From an uncultured Bacteroidales bacterium (GTDB lineage: Bacteria; Bacteroidota; Bacteroidia; Bacteroidales; ML635J-15): a stretch of 20,893 nt of DNA. The position numbers were made by a program, and so were the translations under genes. The notes beneath the pieces were generated by a model. It saw only the letters and a program-made list of their open reading frames with translations. It did no database searches and was not told the origin of the DNA. Position 1 is the first letter of the stretch, and every line of letters begins with the position of its first letter. Positions 6,048-14,027 of the stretch are shown here, in pieces. The stretch covers positions 1 to 20,893 of the forward strand of contig CALDKB010000038.1 in the NCBI GenBank assembly GCA_937899245.1, in the 5' to 3' direction.

Positions 6048-8105
6048 CTACTTCAGTCCTTTTTTCATATTGAAATCGCTAGTCTTGGGGATTTTTACCG
6101 AATTCTTGACAGCCAGCAATATTTCGGACAGACGGGACAAATCATTTTCGCGCGACAAATCAATGAGGAAGCGGCAGAAGCCCTTGCCACGGAATTTTGT
6201 TACATTCTGTGTCCACGAGACTGGGTTTGAATCTGTAATAATTGTATATCCGTCATTAACAGACTTGAGGTATTGCGTTTTATTTTCATCAGTAAATTTA
6301 GATACAGGAACCGGCTGGCGCGAAAAGAAAAGTTCGGGATAGAAATAAATTGGTATTATCCCTCCCCTATCTCGACCAGAGATCAAGTTAGGATAATCGC
6401 TTTCGAGCGGATAGCAATAAGAACGCACATGTTCAGACTTTGCGAAATTTACAGCGATATCGTTCATCAGGTAAACATGCTCGTTGGTGCAGATAATACT
6501 TTTTGGAGGAACCAGGGCCTGCTGAGAGATATTCGACAGCACAAATCGATTCAAGCCCGAAGCAGCAAGTTTTGAAAGGATGAGTTTCCAATCGGCGATT
6601 TGTCGTTCGGAGATGTATTTTGGCAATTCCACGAAAACTTTCTGCCGAGTTTCACGCGGAAGCGAAACCGACAGCAAAGACTCGGCATCTTCAAGCGAAG
6701 ACTTTAAATATATAGCATCGTAAGCGCCCGGATTCAACTTTTTCAATATGTTGACAGAAGACACACGTAGAAACAAATGGATATCGTTGTTGCGCGAGCC
6801 AACAATCTGGAACGAGCGACGGATGGCGTCGACTTTCTGGTGCGACGGCAAGTCGAAACGACGCGAAACGGGCTTCTGGAACTTTGTCTTGAACGGGAGT
6901 CCGGAGTGACCGACAAGATATATGTCCTGTCCGACCGAATAAGCAGAAGAATCACAAGAAATGGAATAACGGAGAAGGAAGTTTTTGGGTTGAAAGGTTG
7001 AAGGGTTGAAGGGTTGAAGGGGTTCTAAGTTCCTTGGTTTCTCGGTTTCTGGGTTGCTGAGTTGAATAGTTTCGCACGACAAGCCATTAATCCTTATGAA
7101 ATCAGCTTCGGTATCGGCATTATTACGGCATCGCAATTTTGCATCGGGCGAAATTTCAACATTAGACTCCACAAGAATGCAATCGGGCTTGAGTTCGCAG
7201 ATTTTTCCGACATAAATACCTGTTTCAGAATTACTTGTCGTTGAATTTTTCACATCGTGTCCCATAAACCACAAAGTCTTTTCGCGAGCGAAATCGGAAT
7301 CTAGAATTTCCTTAGCGTCGTCAATTTTCGAGTGGTCGTCGATAGCCATGCGGTATGCACGAGCAACGTTATAAACATAGTCGGGCGTCTTCATTCTGCC
7401 TTCGACCTTCAGCGAGGATATCTTCATATCGGCGAATGCAGGAACCAAGTCCACAAGCTGGAAATCCTTCATGCTGAACAGCGGAGTTTTTCCAGACTCA
7501 GCAATGAAATTGCGGCGGCACACTTGCGTACACAAGCCACGGTTAGCAGAATTTCCGCCCAGATAAGAGCTAAACAAGCATTGTCCCGACACCGAATAGC
7601 ACAATGCGCCATGAATGAAAACTTCAGTCTCGACATCAGCCGATTTTGCCAGCTGCGCCAATTCGTGCAAGGTAAGTTCACGGGCGAGGACAACACGCGA
7701 AAAGCCGCGATCCTTCAACCAGTTGCATGAAGCGGAATTATGGATTGCCATTTGCGTACTGGCATGAATCTGCAACTTTGGGAAATATTCAGTAACGAGA
7801 TTTGCCACTGCCAAATCCTGAACAATCAATGCATCGGGGCGGCACTGCGAAAGGACAGCCAAGGTCTCGATTAATTCGGGAAGTTCGTTGTTTTTCAGCA
7901 AAGTATTAAGAGTGACATACACTTTTTTCCTTCGCAAATGGGCTTCGTTGACAACATTTAGCAAATCGTTGTATGAAAAGTTGCGTGCCCTATTGCGAGC
8001 GTTGAACTTCTTTAGTCCCAAATACACAGCATCGGCACCACCTTCCATGGCAGCGAAAAAAGTCTCGAGACTTCCGGCAGGCAATAGCAATTCAGGTTTG
8101 AACAT
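6048..8105 (-). CDS. U32-family peptidase / RlhA-like RNA-modification protein
   Basis: 685 aa. The U32 core covers residues 1-255: LLLPAGSLETFFAAMEGGAD at the start, HASTQMAIHN (114-123), the family block FIHGALCYSVSGQCLFSSYL with GGNSANRG, and SSLKVEGRMK (230-239). Cysteines 169, 176, 192 and 196 match the likely Fe-S ligands of RlhA/TrhP proteins. The length and C-terminal extension (DUF3656-type) fit RlhA (23S rRNA C2501 hydroxylation) better than the shorter TrhP. A run at about residues 349-376 (PLQPFNPSTFQP) is encoded by repetitive DNA and looks inserted in frame. Single gene, divergent from DUF5606; a -7 element lies 17 bp before the ATG. Cytoplasmic. Exact substrate not provable from sequence. 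Confidence 0.88.
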   Translation of the reverse strand: MFKPELLLPAGSLETFFAAMEGGADAVYLGLKKFNARNRARNFSYNDLLNVVNEAHLRRKKVYVTLNTLLKNNELPELIETLAVLSQCRPDALIVQDLAVANLVTEYFPKLQIHASTQMAIHNSASCNWLKDRGFSRVVLARELTLHELAQLAKSADVETEVFIHGALCYSVSGQCLFSSYLGGNSANRGLCTQVCRRNFIAESGKTPLFSMKDFQLVDLVPAFADMKISSLKVEGRMKTPDYVYNVARAYRMAIDDHSKIDDAKEILDSDFAREKTLWFMGHDVKNSTTSNSETGIYVGKICELKPDCILVESNVEISPDAKLRCRNNADTEADFIRINGLSCETIQLSNPETEKPRNLEPLQPFNPSTFQPKNFLLRYSISCDSSAYSVGQDIYLVGHSGLPFKTKFQKPVSRRFDLPSHQKVDAIRRSFQIVGSRNNDIHLFLRVSSVNILKKLNPGAYDAIYLKSSLEDAESLLSVSLPRETRQKVFVELPKYISERQIADWKLILSKLAASGLNRFVLSNISQQALVPPKSIICTNEHVYLMNDIAVNFAKSEHVRSYCYPLESDYPNLISGRDRGGIIPIYFYPELFFSRQPVPVSKFTDENKTQYLKSVNDGYTIITDSNPVSWTQNVTKFRGKGFCRFLIDLSRENDLSRLSEILLAVKNSVKIPKTSDFNMKKGLK
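6978..7061. repeat. Low-complexity repeat inside the U32 gene
   Basis: Plus-strand tandem GGGTTGAAG-type units (about four, 6987-7020) are followed by GGTTTCTCGGTTTCTGGGTT-like units to about 7061. A similar sequence (GGTTTCTGAGTTTCTTGG and GTTGAAAGG) occurs between genes at 12641-12670. The length is in frame and no stop is introduced. Confidence 0.75.
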
Positions 8106-8121
8106 ACATTGAAATTTGGCA

Positions 8122-8129
8122 CAAAAATA
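8122..8129 (-). promoter_or_regulatory. -7 promoter element of the U32 gene
   Basis: TATTTTTG on the minus strand, 17 bp before the ATG at 8105. No clear -33. Confidence 0.45.
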
Positions 8130-8242
8130 AAACGAATTTAAGATTATCGCTAGTTTTTGTTCATGACGGTTTTCTTACACAGCATAACAAACACACAATC
8201 AGCACATTACAAAATCATATCGTTATTTTTTTGAAAAAAACA

Positions 8243-8272
8243 TTTGATTTAAAAATTCCTACACTACTTTTG
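8243..8272 (+). promoter_or_regulatory. Bacteroidota promoter of the DUF5606 gene
   Basis: -33 TTTG at 8243-8246, an 18-nt spacer, and -7 TACTTTTG at 8265-8272 followed by C. Both boxes are close to consensus; the start codon is 28 bp further on. Confidence 0.75.
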
Positions 8273-8299
8273 CAACCTAAATTTTAATGATATTGAAAT

Positions 8300-8752
8300 A
8301 TGTTTTTGGAAGGAATTTTATCGATAGCAGGACAACCAGGTCTATTGAAATTAGTGTCGAGAAGGAACACCAGTGTCATTGTTGAATCGTTAATCACAGG
8401 CAAGAGAATGCCAGCATTCTCAACATCAAGAATCAGCACATTGGAAGATGTAACAGTTTATACATACGATGATGACATTCGATTGAGTGACGTTTTTGCA
8501 AACATTTTCAACGAATTTAAGGGCACTATTACAACGGTTACACCGAAATCGTCAAATGCTGAACTTTTTGGATTCTTTGAAAAGATATTGCCAAACTACG
8601 ATAAGGAAAAGGTTTATGTTTCCGATGTTAAGAAAATAGTTTCTTGGTACAATCTTCTTGTAGAAAAAGACATCATAACCGAAGAATCGATGAAGGCATA
8701 CGAAGAAGAAAAAGCAAACGCTGAAAAGGAAGCAGAAAAAGCAGAAGAATAA
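8300..8752 (+). CDS. DUF5606 family protein
   Basis: 150 aa. The N-terminus follows the DUF5606 pattern closely: FLEGILSIAGQPGLLKLVS, then IVESLITGKRMPAFSTSRIS, LEDVTVYTYDDDIRLSDVF, SNAELFGFFEKILPNYDKEK and VYVSDVKKIVSWYNLLVEK. The last 25 residues are an acidic/Lys-rich helical tail. The family is widespread in Bacteroidota and has no assigned function that I know. There is no signal peptide, so it is cytoplasmic. Monocistronic: its own consensus promoter upstream and a clear terminator 20 bp past the stop. Confidence 0.92.
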   Translation: MFLEGILSIAGQPGLLKLVSRRNTSVIVESLITGKRMPAFSTSRISTLEDVTVYTYDDDIRLSDVFANIFNEFKGTITTVTPKSSNAELFGFFEKILPNYDKEKVYVSDVKKIVSWYNLLVEKDIITEESMKAYEEEKANAEKEAEKAEE

Positions 8753-8773
8753 GAGTATTTAAACAAATAACGG

Positions 8774-8803
8774 AAAGAGCGGACCTACATCCGCTCTTTT
8801 TTT
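8774..8803 (+). terminator. Intrinsic terminator of the DUF5606 gene
   Basis: Perfect 10-bp stem AAAGAGCGGA/TCCGCTCTTT with a 6-nt loop, then more T. Confidence 0.9.
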
Positions 8804-9069
8804 GTGTGGTGATGCACTAACCTTACTACACTTTTTCGGGCGAGTTTTTGTTTTGCTAGCGTCCACAAAACTTTGCGTTGGCACGAATTTATGTTCTTCA
8901 AGAGTGTTGGTTTTGTCCGGGCAGATCCAACAGCCAACGCTCAATTACGGCACAAATACATCATCTACCTATTTAATTCCTAACGGGATTTTGCAATCTG
9001 AAATGGCCTTCACGGACTAAATATCTGCAGAAAAATGTTAAATACAATTTGCCATGGTTGTCTAGCAAA
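8804..9069. other. Intergenic gap between convergent genes
   Basis: Open frames exist on both strands (for example 8944 to 8759 minus) but overlap the terminator and show no protein pattern. No promoter or repeat recognised. Confidence 0.4.
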
Positions 9070-10821
9070 TCATTTTACTACCAACACCCCGCTTACCGAC
9101 CAGTGGCTGAAACTTCCTGCCTGCGGTTCGCCCATCGGGATTGCAACAGTAATAGTGTGCTTGCCAGCAGACAAATGGCTTAGGTCGAAATAGACAGGTT
9201 GAGTTGCCGTGCCAGGGCACCAGCCGCTACGCGAATAGTCGCTGCTTGACATTCCGTTCCAGAAGTTTCCACTTACAGGATTGAACCTACGGTAGCAACC
9301 GCAATCCTCGCGCCATGGCGTATGTGAATATACTGGTTTTCCGTCTATTAGAATTGTATTTGTCTTGGGATTGAACTCGTCGCCTCCCTCCCATCCGCCG
9401 TGTCCTGTGCTTATATAACGCAGACGAACACTTTTTGCTTCGGGAATGAAAACATCAACCGTAATGCTGTCGGTAGCAAATAGTTTTCCATAGTTCTGTC
9501 CAGCCATTTCAAGCACATTGCAAGTGTTGAAAAGCGGAATGCAGCTGCTGTCATCGTCGGAGTCTTCGTCCCAAAATTCGCTTTCTGGATATGACTTCAA
9601 ATCGAGAGTAAGCTTGTGACCGCCACCATCGTAGTTGCCAATCCAAACGCCAATCCATACCTCACCGCTAAGCAACGATGCAAGGTCGGTAACTTCCTGC
9701 TTGTAGTAGGTTTCGTCGGCCCATTCGAGACCGTCAATCTGCAGTCGGTCGTTGAAATGCCCCACCCCAAAAGGTGTGAAGAAACGCATAAGTTCAACCA
9801 GTGGGCTATAACTCATCGACGAAATCCTGTATTGTTCCATACGGCTTAGTCCGGGCATCATTCCCTGATATTTCTGTCCGTCCTTGCCAACGAATATCGG
9901 CAGCGAATCGGAATGATTGTTTATGCCGTCGAAAAAGTTTGGGCATAGTTGCTGACTTGCACCTGGGATTACAAACACACAGCCAGTGCGGTCGTAGGCA
10001 TCACCGTTGCTGTGCTGGTGCAACTCGATGAAAGTCCGATAATGGCTTGGCAGCTCTGGTAAACGGATACGTTTCAGTGCGAGTGTTCCGCCGGCATAGT
10101 GCAACACACTATCAAATGGAACATTAGCGCGATAGTCACCGTCAATATGGTCGTTTTTCTTTCCCCAGCTAAGCTGTACATCGTCGAAAATGCGAGTTGT
10201 AACTATAAGTTTCTCCTTTTTAAGCTGCAACAGTTGTTTAGGAGTAACACGCTGACAATTAGAATTATCTGACATTATTTCACCAACTTTCCTATCGAAA
10301 GATGTTGCTGTTAGTTGCAGATAAGTCTGCCCGTTTCGGCGAAATGCCACCACAATACCCTTGAAGCGACCGTAGTATGGAACTGGGGTCAAATCATACG
10401 GATAATCCTGCACAAAGAATTCCAGCTTGTTGCTATTGATGTTGCAAGTGTAACAAGTTAATCCATTGACGATTGTGGTATCGTAATCGATGTCGGAACG
10501 GCTGAATTTTGTAGCCACCTCGTAGCGCTCGTCAGACGAAAATGCAGCTCGTGCGAAGGTGCTGTCGGTGTCGAGGTTTACAAATGATGACTCGCGGGCA
10601 TAGCCAGGAACAAAATTACCATCCTTCTCCTCCGAAACGATTTGATATACAGGATTTTTAAGCACAATCTCCATAACCGATGTGTCGATTGAAGATCCAT
10701 AATCGTAGATTTCGTAGTGGAATCGGTTGGCGTTCTTTGCAATTTTCACAGGGTTTATCTGAGTAAAACCAATAGCTGCAGCAAACAAAAAAGCGGCTGA
10801 AAGTAAAAATATCTTTTTCAA
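9070..10821 (-). CDS. Secreted PNGase F-like peptide-N-glycosidase
   Basis: 583 aa with a signal peptide (about residues 1-20, MKKIFLLSAAFLFAAA...). The C-terminal half matches PNGase F: DAYDRTG (Asp277, equivalent to catalytic Asp60 of the Elizabethkingia enzyme), LVELMRFFTPFG, DLASLLSGEVWIGVWIG, GHGGWEGGDEFNP (Glu482, equivalent to Glu206), PWREDCGCYRRFNP and SRSGWCPGTAT. The position of PNGase F Glu118 (TETW) appears to be a non-Glu residue in IGVWIG. Residues about 21-220 form an N-terminal extension of the kind seen in longer Bacteroidota homologues. Likely role: release of N-glycans from glycoproteins outside the inner membrane. Monocistronic, with its own -7 element. The family call is strong; activity is unproven. 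Confidence 0.85.
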   Translation of the reverse strand: MKKIFLLSAAFLFAAAIGFTQINPVKIAKNANRFHYEIYDYGSSIDTSVMEIVLKNPVYQIVSEEKDGNFVPGYARESSFVNLDTDSTFARAAFSSDERYEVATKFSRSDIDYDTTIVNGLTCYTCNINSNKLEFFVQDYPYDLTPVPYYGRFKGIVVAFRRNGQTYLQLTATSFDRKVGEIMSDNSNCQRVTPKQLLQLKKEKLIVTTRIFDDVQLSWGKKNDHIDGDYRANVPFDSVLHYAGGTLALKRIRLPELPSHYRTFIELHQHSNGDAYDRTGCVFVIPGASQQLCPNFFDGINNHSDSLPIFVGKDGQKYQGMMPGLSRMEQYRISSMSYSPLVELMRFFTPFGVGHFNDRLQIDGLEWADETYYKQEVTDLASLLSGEVWIGVWIGNYDGGGHKLTLDLKSYPESEFWDEDSDDDSSCIPLFNTCNVLEMAGQNYGKLFATDSITVDVFIPEAKSVRLRYISTGHGGWEGGDEFNPKTNTILIDGKPVYSHTPWREDCGCYRRFNPVSGNFWNGMSSSDYSRSGWCPGTATQPVYFDLSHLSAGKHTITVAIPMGEPQAGSFSHWSVSGVLVVK

Positions 10822-10843
10822 AGTTTTAAGAATTTTATTTCTG

Positions 10844-10877
10844 CAAAGGTAAAAAATTATGGAAAGAAAGAAGCAAA
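10844..10877 (-). promoter_or_regulatory. Promoter of the PNGase F-like gene
   Basis: -7 TACCTTTG followed by C on the minus strand (10851-10844); a -33 TTTG lies at 10877-10874 with a 22-nt spacer, slightly long. Confidence 0.6.
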
Positions 10878-10896
10878 GAGATGCAAGCTGTATTTT

Positions 10897-11031
10897 TCAC
10901 TTCTCGTCACTCTGACGATAACCATCAATGACTTCCATTTCATTCTTAAGCCATTGTACACAAGCTATTGCATTAGACCATTATATAACAACCAGTTCTA
11001 TTAAGTCCTCAAAGCCAAGCACTTCTTCCAT
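10897..11031 (-). pseudogene. Small broken reading frame, 44 codons with one internal stop
   Basis: From ATG at 11031: MEEVLGFEDLIELVVI, then TAA at 10983-10981, then WSNAIACVQWLKNEMEVIDG and YRQSDEK before TGA. The residues on both sides of the stop look protein-like and stay in one frame, so this may be a recently broken small gene. I recognise no family, and a chance frame cannot be excluded. Confidence 0.3.
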
Positions 11032-11116
11032 TTAATAATAATATTTATCAGCATTTTGAAAAATTTTGGAGGCAAAAAGTCGACAAACTGTCAGCCCGCA
11101 AGCCAGAGAGACAGCA

Positions 11117-12595
11117 TTACCGATTCAAGTCAGAAACAGCCTTCTGCCAGCCGGAATATTTTTCGGCAGCCTCTTCACTATTAAGAATTGGTTTGAAAAC
11201 GCGGTCGGTTACTCGTGCAGACGAAAGTTCATCAATCGAACACCAGCCAATTGCCAATGCGGCAAGATAAGCAGCCCCCAAAGCCGTGGACTCGATAATT
11301 TTCGGACGCGAAACGTTAATCTGCAAGATGTCCGACTGAAACTGCATAAGAAAATTGTTTGCCGAAGCACCGCCATCGACATTAAGTGAAGTTATCGAAA
11401 TGCCGGAATCCTTTTCCATTGCGTCGAGCACATCCTTTGTCTGATATGCCATCGACTCGAGCGTAGCCCTTACAATGTGCTTGTATGTTACGCCGGCTGT
11501 TATTCCGCTGATATTACCACGGGCATTCATATTCCAATACGGAGCGCCAAGTCCGGAAAATGCCGGCACGAAATAAACGCCGTTAGTATCGGGCACTTCC
11601 ATACAGATTTTTTCGGTTTCGGGAGCGGTCTTTATAATGCCAAGTTTATCGCGAAGCCATTGAATTGCAGCGCCAGCGACAAAGACACTGCCCTCGAGGG
11701 CATAGGATACCTTGCCACCTATTCGCCAAGCTACCGTCGTAACCAGTCCCGATTTGCTCCTTACTGCATTTTCGCCAGTATTCATAAGCATAAAGCAACC
11801 TGTTCCGTAAGTATTTTTCACAGAGCCCTTGGAGTAGCACGTCTGTCCGAACAAAGCCGCCTGCTGGTCGCCAGCGATGCCACAAATTGGAATTTCTTCG
11901 TCGAATACAAGTTTGTGAGTTTTTGCAATTTCGAAAGAAGAATCGACAACCGACGGAAGCATTTGCGATGGAATATCAAGATTTGCAAGAATTTGCTTAT
12001 CCCATTCGAGCGTATGTATATTGTAAAGCATTGTACGCGAAGCATTCGAGCAGTCGGTGACGTGGGCTTTACCAGCTGTCAAATTCCAAACAAGCCAAGA
12101 ATCTATTGTTCCGAAGAGCAAATCGCCACGTTGCGCCATTTCGCGAGCGCCCTCTATATTGTCGAGAATCCATTTCAACTTTGTGGCCGAAAAATACGAA
12201 TCGACAACCAAACCGGTTGCCTCGTTGACATACTTTCCGAAATCTGTAGTTTTTATCTGCGAGCATAAATTTTCGGTACGCTTATCCTGCCAGATTATGG
12301 CATTATACACAGGTTTTCCTGTATGCTTATTCCAAACGACAGTTGTTTCACGCTGATTTGTAATACCGATGGCCGCAATTTCAGAAGCCGAAATTCCACA
12401 TTTTCCTATTAGCTTCCTTGCTGTGGAAATCTGATTGCTGTATATTTCATTAGCATCCTGCTCCACCCAGCCGGGATGTGGGAATATTTGTGTTGTCTCC
12501 TGCTGTTCGACACCGACAATATTAAAATTACAGTCGAATAAAATTGACCGTGAGCTTGTTGTTCCCTGATCGAAGGAAAGAATATAGTTTTTCAT
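11117..12595 (-). CDS. glpK: Glycerol kinase
   Basis: 492 aa from ATG at 12595. It phosphorylates glycerol with ATP to glycerol-3-phosphate in the cytoplasm. FGGY-kinase landmarks: FDQGTTSSRSI near the start (phosphate loop), HPGWVEQDA, GITNQRETTVVWN, NAIIWQDKRT, GTIDSWLVWNLT, GIAGDQQAALFGQ, YGTGCFML and, near the C-terminus, NVDGGASANNFLMQFQSDIL and ESTALGAAYLA. Length and order are normal. A TTG six codons upstream (12613) is rejected because it lies in the -7 element. It follows the lipase gene on the same strand but has its own promoter, 200 bp after the lipase stop and across a structured repeat. No glpF or glpD is in view. Confidence 0.97.
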   Translation of the reverse strand: MKNYILSFDQGTTSSRSILFDCNFNIVGVEQQETTQIFPHPGWVEQDANEIYSNQISTARKLIGKCGISASEIAAIGITNQRETTVVWNKHTGKPVYNAIIWQDKRTENLCSQIKTTDFGKYVNEATGLVVDSYFSATKLKWILDNIEGAREMAQRGDLLFGTIDSWLVWNLTAGKAHVTDCSNASRTMLYNIHTLEWDKQILANLDIPSQMLPSVVDSSFEIAKTHKLVFDEEIPICGIAGDQQAALFGQTCYSKGSVKNTYGTGCFMLMNTGENAVRSKSGLVTTVAWRIGGKVSYALEGSVFVAGAAIQWLRDKLGIIKTAPETEKICMEVPDTNGVYFVPAFSGLGAPYWNMNARGNISGITAGVTYKHIVRATLESMAYQTKDVLDAMEKDSGISITSLNVDGGASANNFLMQFQSDILQINVSRPKIIESTALGAAYLAALAIGWCSIDELSSARVTDRVFKPILNSEEAAEKYSGWQKAVSDLNR

Positions 12596-12610
12596 TGAAA
12601 TGCTTTTTTG

Positions 12611-12618
12611 CAAAGATA
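12611..12618 (-). promoter_or_regulatory. -7 promoter element of glpK
   Basis: TATCTTTG followed by C on the minus strand, 15 bp before the ATG at 12595. It overlaps the upstream TTG at 12613-12611, which fixes the start. Confidence 0.6.
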
Positions 12619-12635
12619 AGTAAAAGGTTTATAAT

Positions 12636-12785
12636 AGTTTCTAGGTTTCTGAGTTTCTTGGTTGAAAGGTTATACGCTATCGCGTATGATGTTCTGCTTC
12701 ACCTCAGCAATTCAAGTGGAACTTGATTGCGTTCGGTTTGCACGAACATTGAAAGGTTATACGCTATCGCGTATGATGTTTGGCT
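12636..12785. repeat. Structured intergenic repeat between lipase and glpK
   Basis: A 32-nt segment is repeated exactly at 12662-12693 and 12749-12780 (period 87). Each copy holds the hairpin ATACGC-TATC-GCGTAT. Between them lie two more hairpins: GCAATTCAAGT/ACTTGATTGC (12707-12730) and GTTCG/CGAAC (12731-12747). A related but diverged copy is at 20495-20580. Confidence 0.8.
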
Positions 12786-12793
12786 TCGACGAA

Positions 12794-13708
12794 CTACAAA
12801 CTGCAATTTATCCAGTTAATCAAATCTTCGTAAACCTCCTGTCTATTGGTCTCGTTAAGGATTTCGTGGCGAGCGCCGGGATATAGTTTCAATTTTATAT
12901 TGCTGATATTCAGTTTTTCGTAGAAATCGACAGCTTCTTCCACACCGCGCCCCATGTTTCCCACAGGATCCTCGTCGCCTGAGACGAAAAGCATCTTCAG
13001 GTTTTTGTTTATATGCTCGCCCGACGACACCTTGTTCATATACAAAAGGCCCTTGAAGAAAGCACGGTAAAATGAATTTGAGAACAAGCCACCACAAAGT
13101 TTGTCGTTTCTATACTTGAGCACTTCGTTATAATCGCGGCTAAGCCATTGGTATGGAGCGGTAAAACCCTTATTATATGCGCCGAACGAGAGTTTGTCGA
13201 GCAAGCTGGCCTTGGAGCGGACGCCCTCGAATGCACAAGCAATATCAGCGATTATTTTACCGAACCTTACTGTCAACGTTGGATTTGTTCCGGTACCGCT
13301 AATAATCACACCAGCCAACTCGGTGCTATACCTTGTTATGAATGTACGAGCCAAGAACGACCCCATGCTGTGTCCCATAACGAAATGTGGCAGATTTGGA
13401 TTCTCGTCAGCCGCGATATCCTTCAATTGCTTCTGGTCGGCAATCATACGCCACCACTCGTCCCTATGCGGCCACACGCCATAATCGGCATAGTCGGTGA
13501 TAGTTTTCCCATGTCCCCTGTGATCGCAAATGTAAACGGCAATGCCATTCCCCGTTAAAAATTCAGCAAAATTGGCATATCTGGCAGAATGTTCGGCCAT
13601 ACCGTGAAAAATCTGCAATATCGCCCTTGGAGTATCATCCGGAAGAAAGCGACGGTAAAAAACCGAAGTCCCGTCCTGTGCCTGAAAACTATGTTCTGAA
13701 CTCTTCAT
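12794..13708 (-). CDS. Alpha/beta hydrolase, monoacylglycerol lipase-like
   Basis: 304 aa from ATG at 13708 (MKSSEHSFQAQDGTSVFYRRF); the frame is open to 13762, but a -7 element lies between. Serine hydrolase landmarks: HGMAEHSARY (oxyanion region), CDHRGHGKT, the nucleophile elbow GHSMGS (Ser114), GDEDPVG (Asp247) and PGARHEILNE (His281). This matches the monoglyceride lipase/lysophospholipase group (Hydrolase_4). There is no signal peptide, so it is probably cytoplasmic. It likely hydrolyses monoacylglycerols or short esters; glycerol kinase next door would take up the glycerol. Substrate is inferred, not shown. Confidence 0.88.
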   Translation of the reverse strand: MKSSEHSFQAQDGTSVFYRRFLPDDTPRAILQIFHGMAEHSARYANFAEFLTGNGIAVYICDHRGHGKTITDYADYGVWPHRDEWWRMIADQKQLKDIAADENPNLPHFVMGHSMGSFLARTFITRYSTELAGVIISGTGTNPTLTVRFGKIIADIACAFEGVRSKASLLDKLSFGAYNKGFTAPYQWLSRDYNEVLKYRNDKLCGGLFSNSFYRAFFKGLLYMNKVSSGEHINKNLKMLFVSGDEDPVGNMGRGVEEAVDFYEKLNISNIKLKLYPGARHEILNETNRQEVYEDLINWINCSL

Positions 13709-13733
13709 ATTATTTATTAACTTTTTTGACTTA

Positions 13734-13741
13734 CAAATATA
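13734..13741 (-). promoter_or_regulatory. -7 promoter element of the lipase gene
   Basis: TATATTTG on the minus strand, 25 bp before the ATG at 13708 and downstream of the alternative start at 13762. Confidence 0.5.
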
Positions 13742-13904
13742 ATGTTTTTGTCTAATAATCAATATGTTTTATAAAACATTATACCAAAACGCACAACAAG
13801 CACAAAAAACACAAGTTTTTGGCAACCAACAAAATAAGAGTTGTCTAAAAGATTTCCGCATTGCACACATATTTATTTTTTTATTAAATTTGTCAGCAAT
13901 GTTT

Positions 13905-13912
13905 TATCTTTG
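13905..13912 (+). promoter_or_regulatory. -7 promoter element of the alcohol dehydrogenase operon
   Basis: TATCTTTG about 115 bp before the ATG at 14028. A TTTG at 13889-13892 is too close to be a good -33. Confidence 0.45.
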
Positions 13913-13923
13913 TTTTAAACAAC

Positions 13924-13983
13924 ATGGAACTTTTTGAAACGGCATACCTCAACTGCGCACACTTCGAGTTCATCGGTGCATAG
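13924..13983 (+). CDS. Possible 19-aa leader ORF
   Basis: MELFETAYLNCAHFEFIGA then TAG, starting 11 bp after the -7 element and ending 44 bp before the alcohol dehydrogenase start. There are no codon runs suggesting classic attenuation. It may be a leader peptide or chance. Confidence 0.25.
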   Translation: MELFETAYLNCAHFEFIGA

Positions 13984-14027
13984 CAGCAAGCGACAGCCAT
14001 TTAAACGAAGCACAGATACATTTTACT

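Noticed and set aside
8759..8944. 61-codon minus-strand frame after the DUF5606 gene
   Set aside because: Its end overlaps the DUF5606 terminator and it shows no protein pattern or promoter.
11477..12268. 263-codon plus-strand frame opposite glpK
   Set aside because: It lies wholly within glpK, which is unmistakable on the other strand.
12662..12780. CRISPR array suggested by an exact 32-nt repeat with a spacer
   Set aside because: Only two copies, with a 55-nt spacer that is itself structured and shared with another repeat at 20495-20580; no cas genes.
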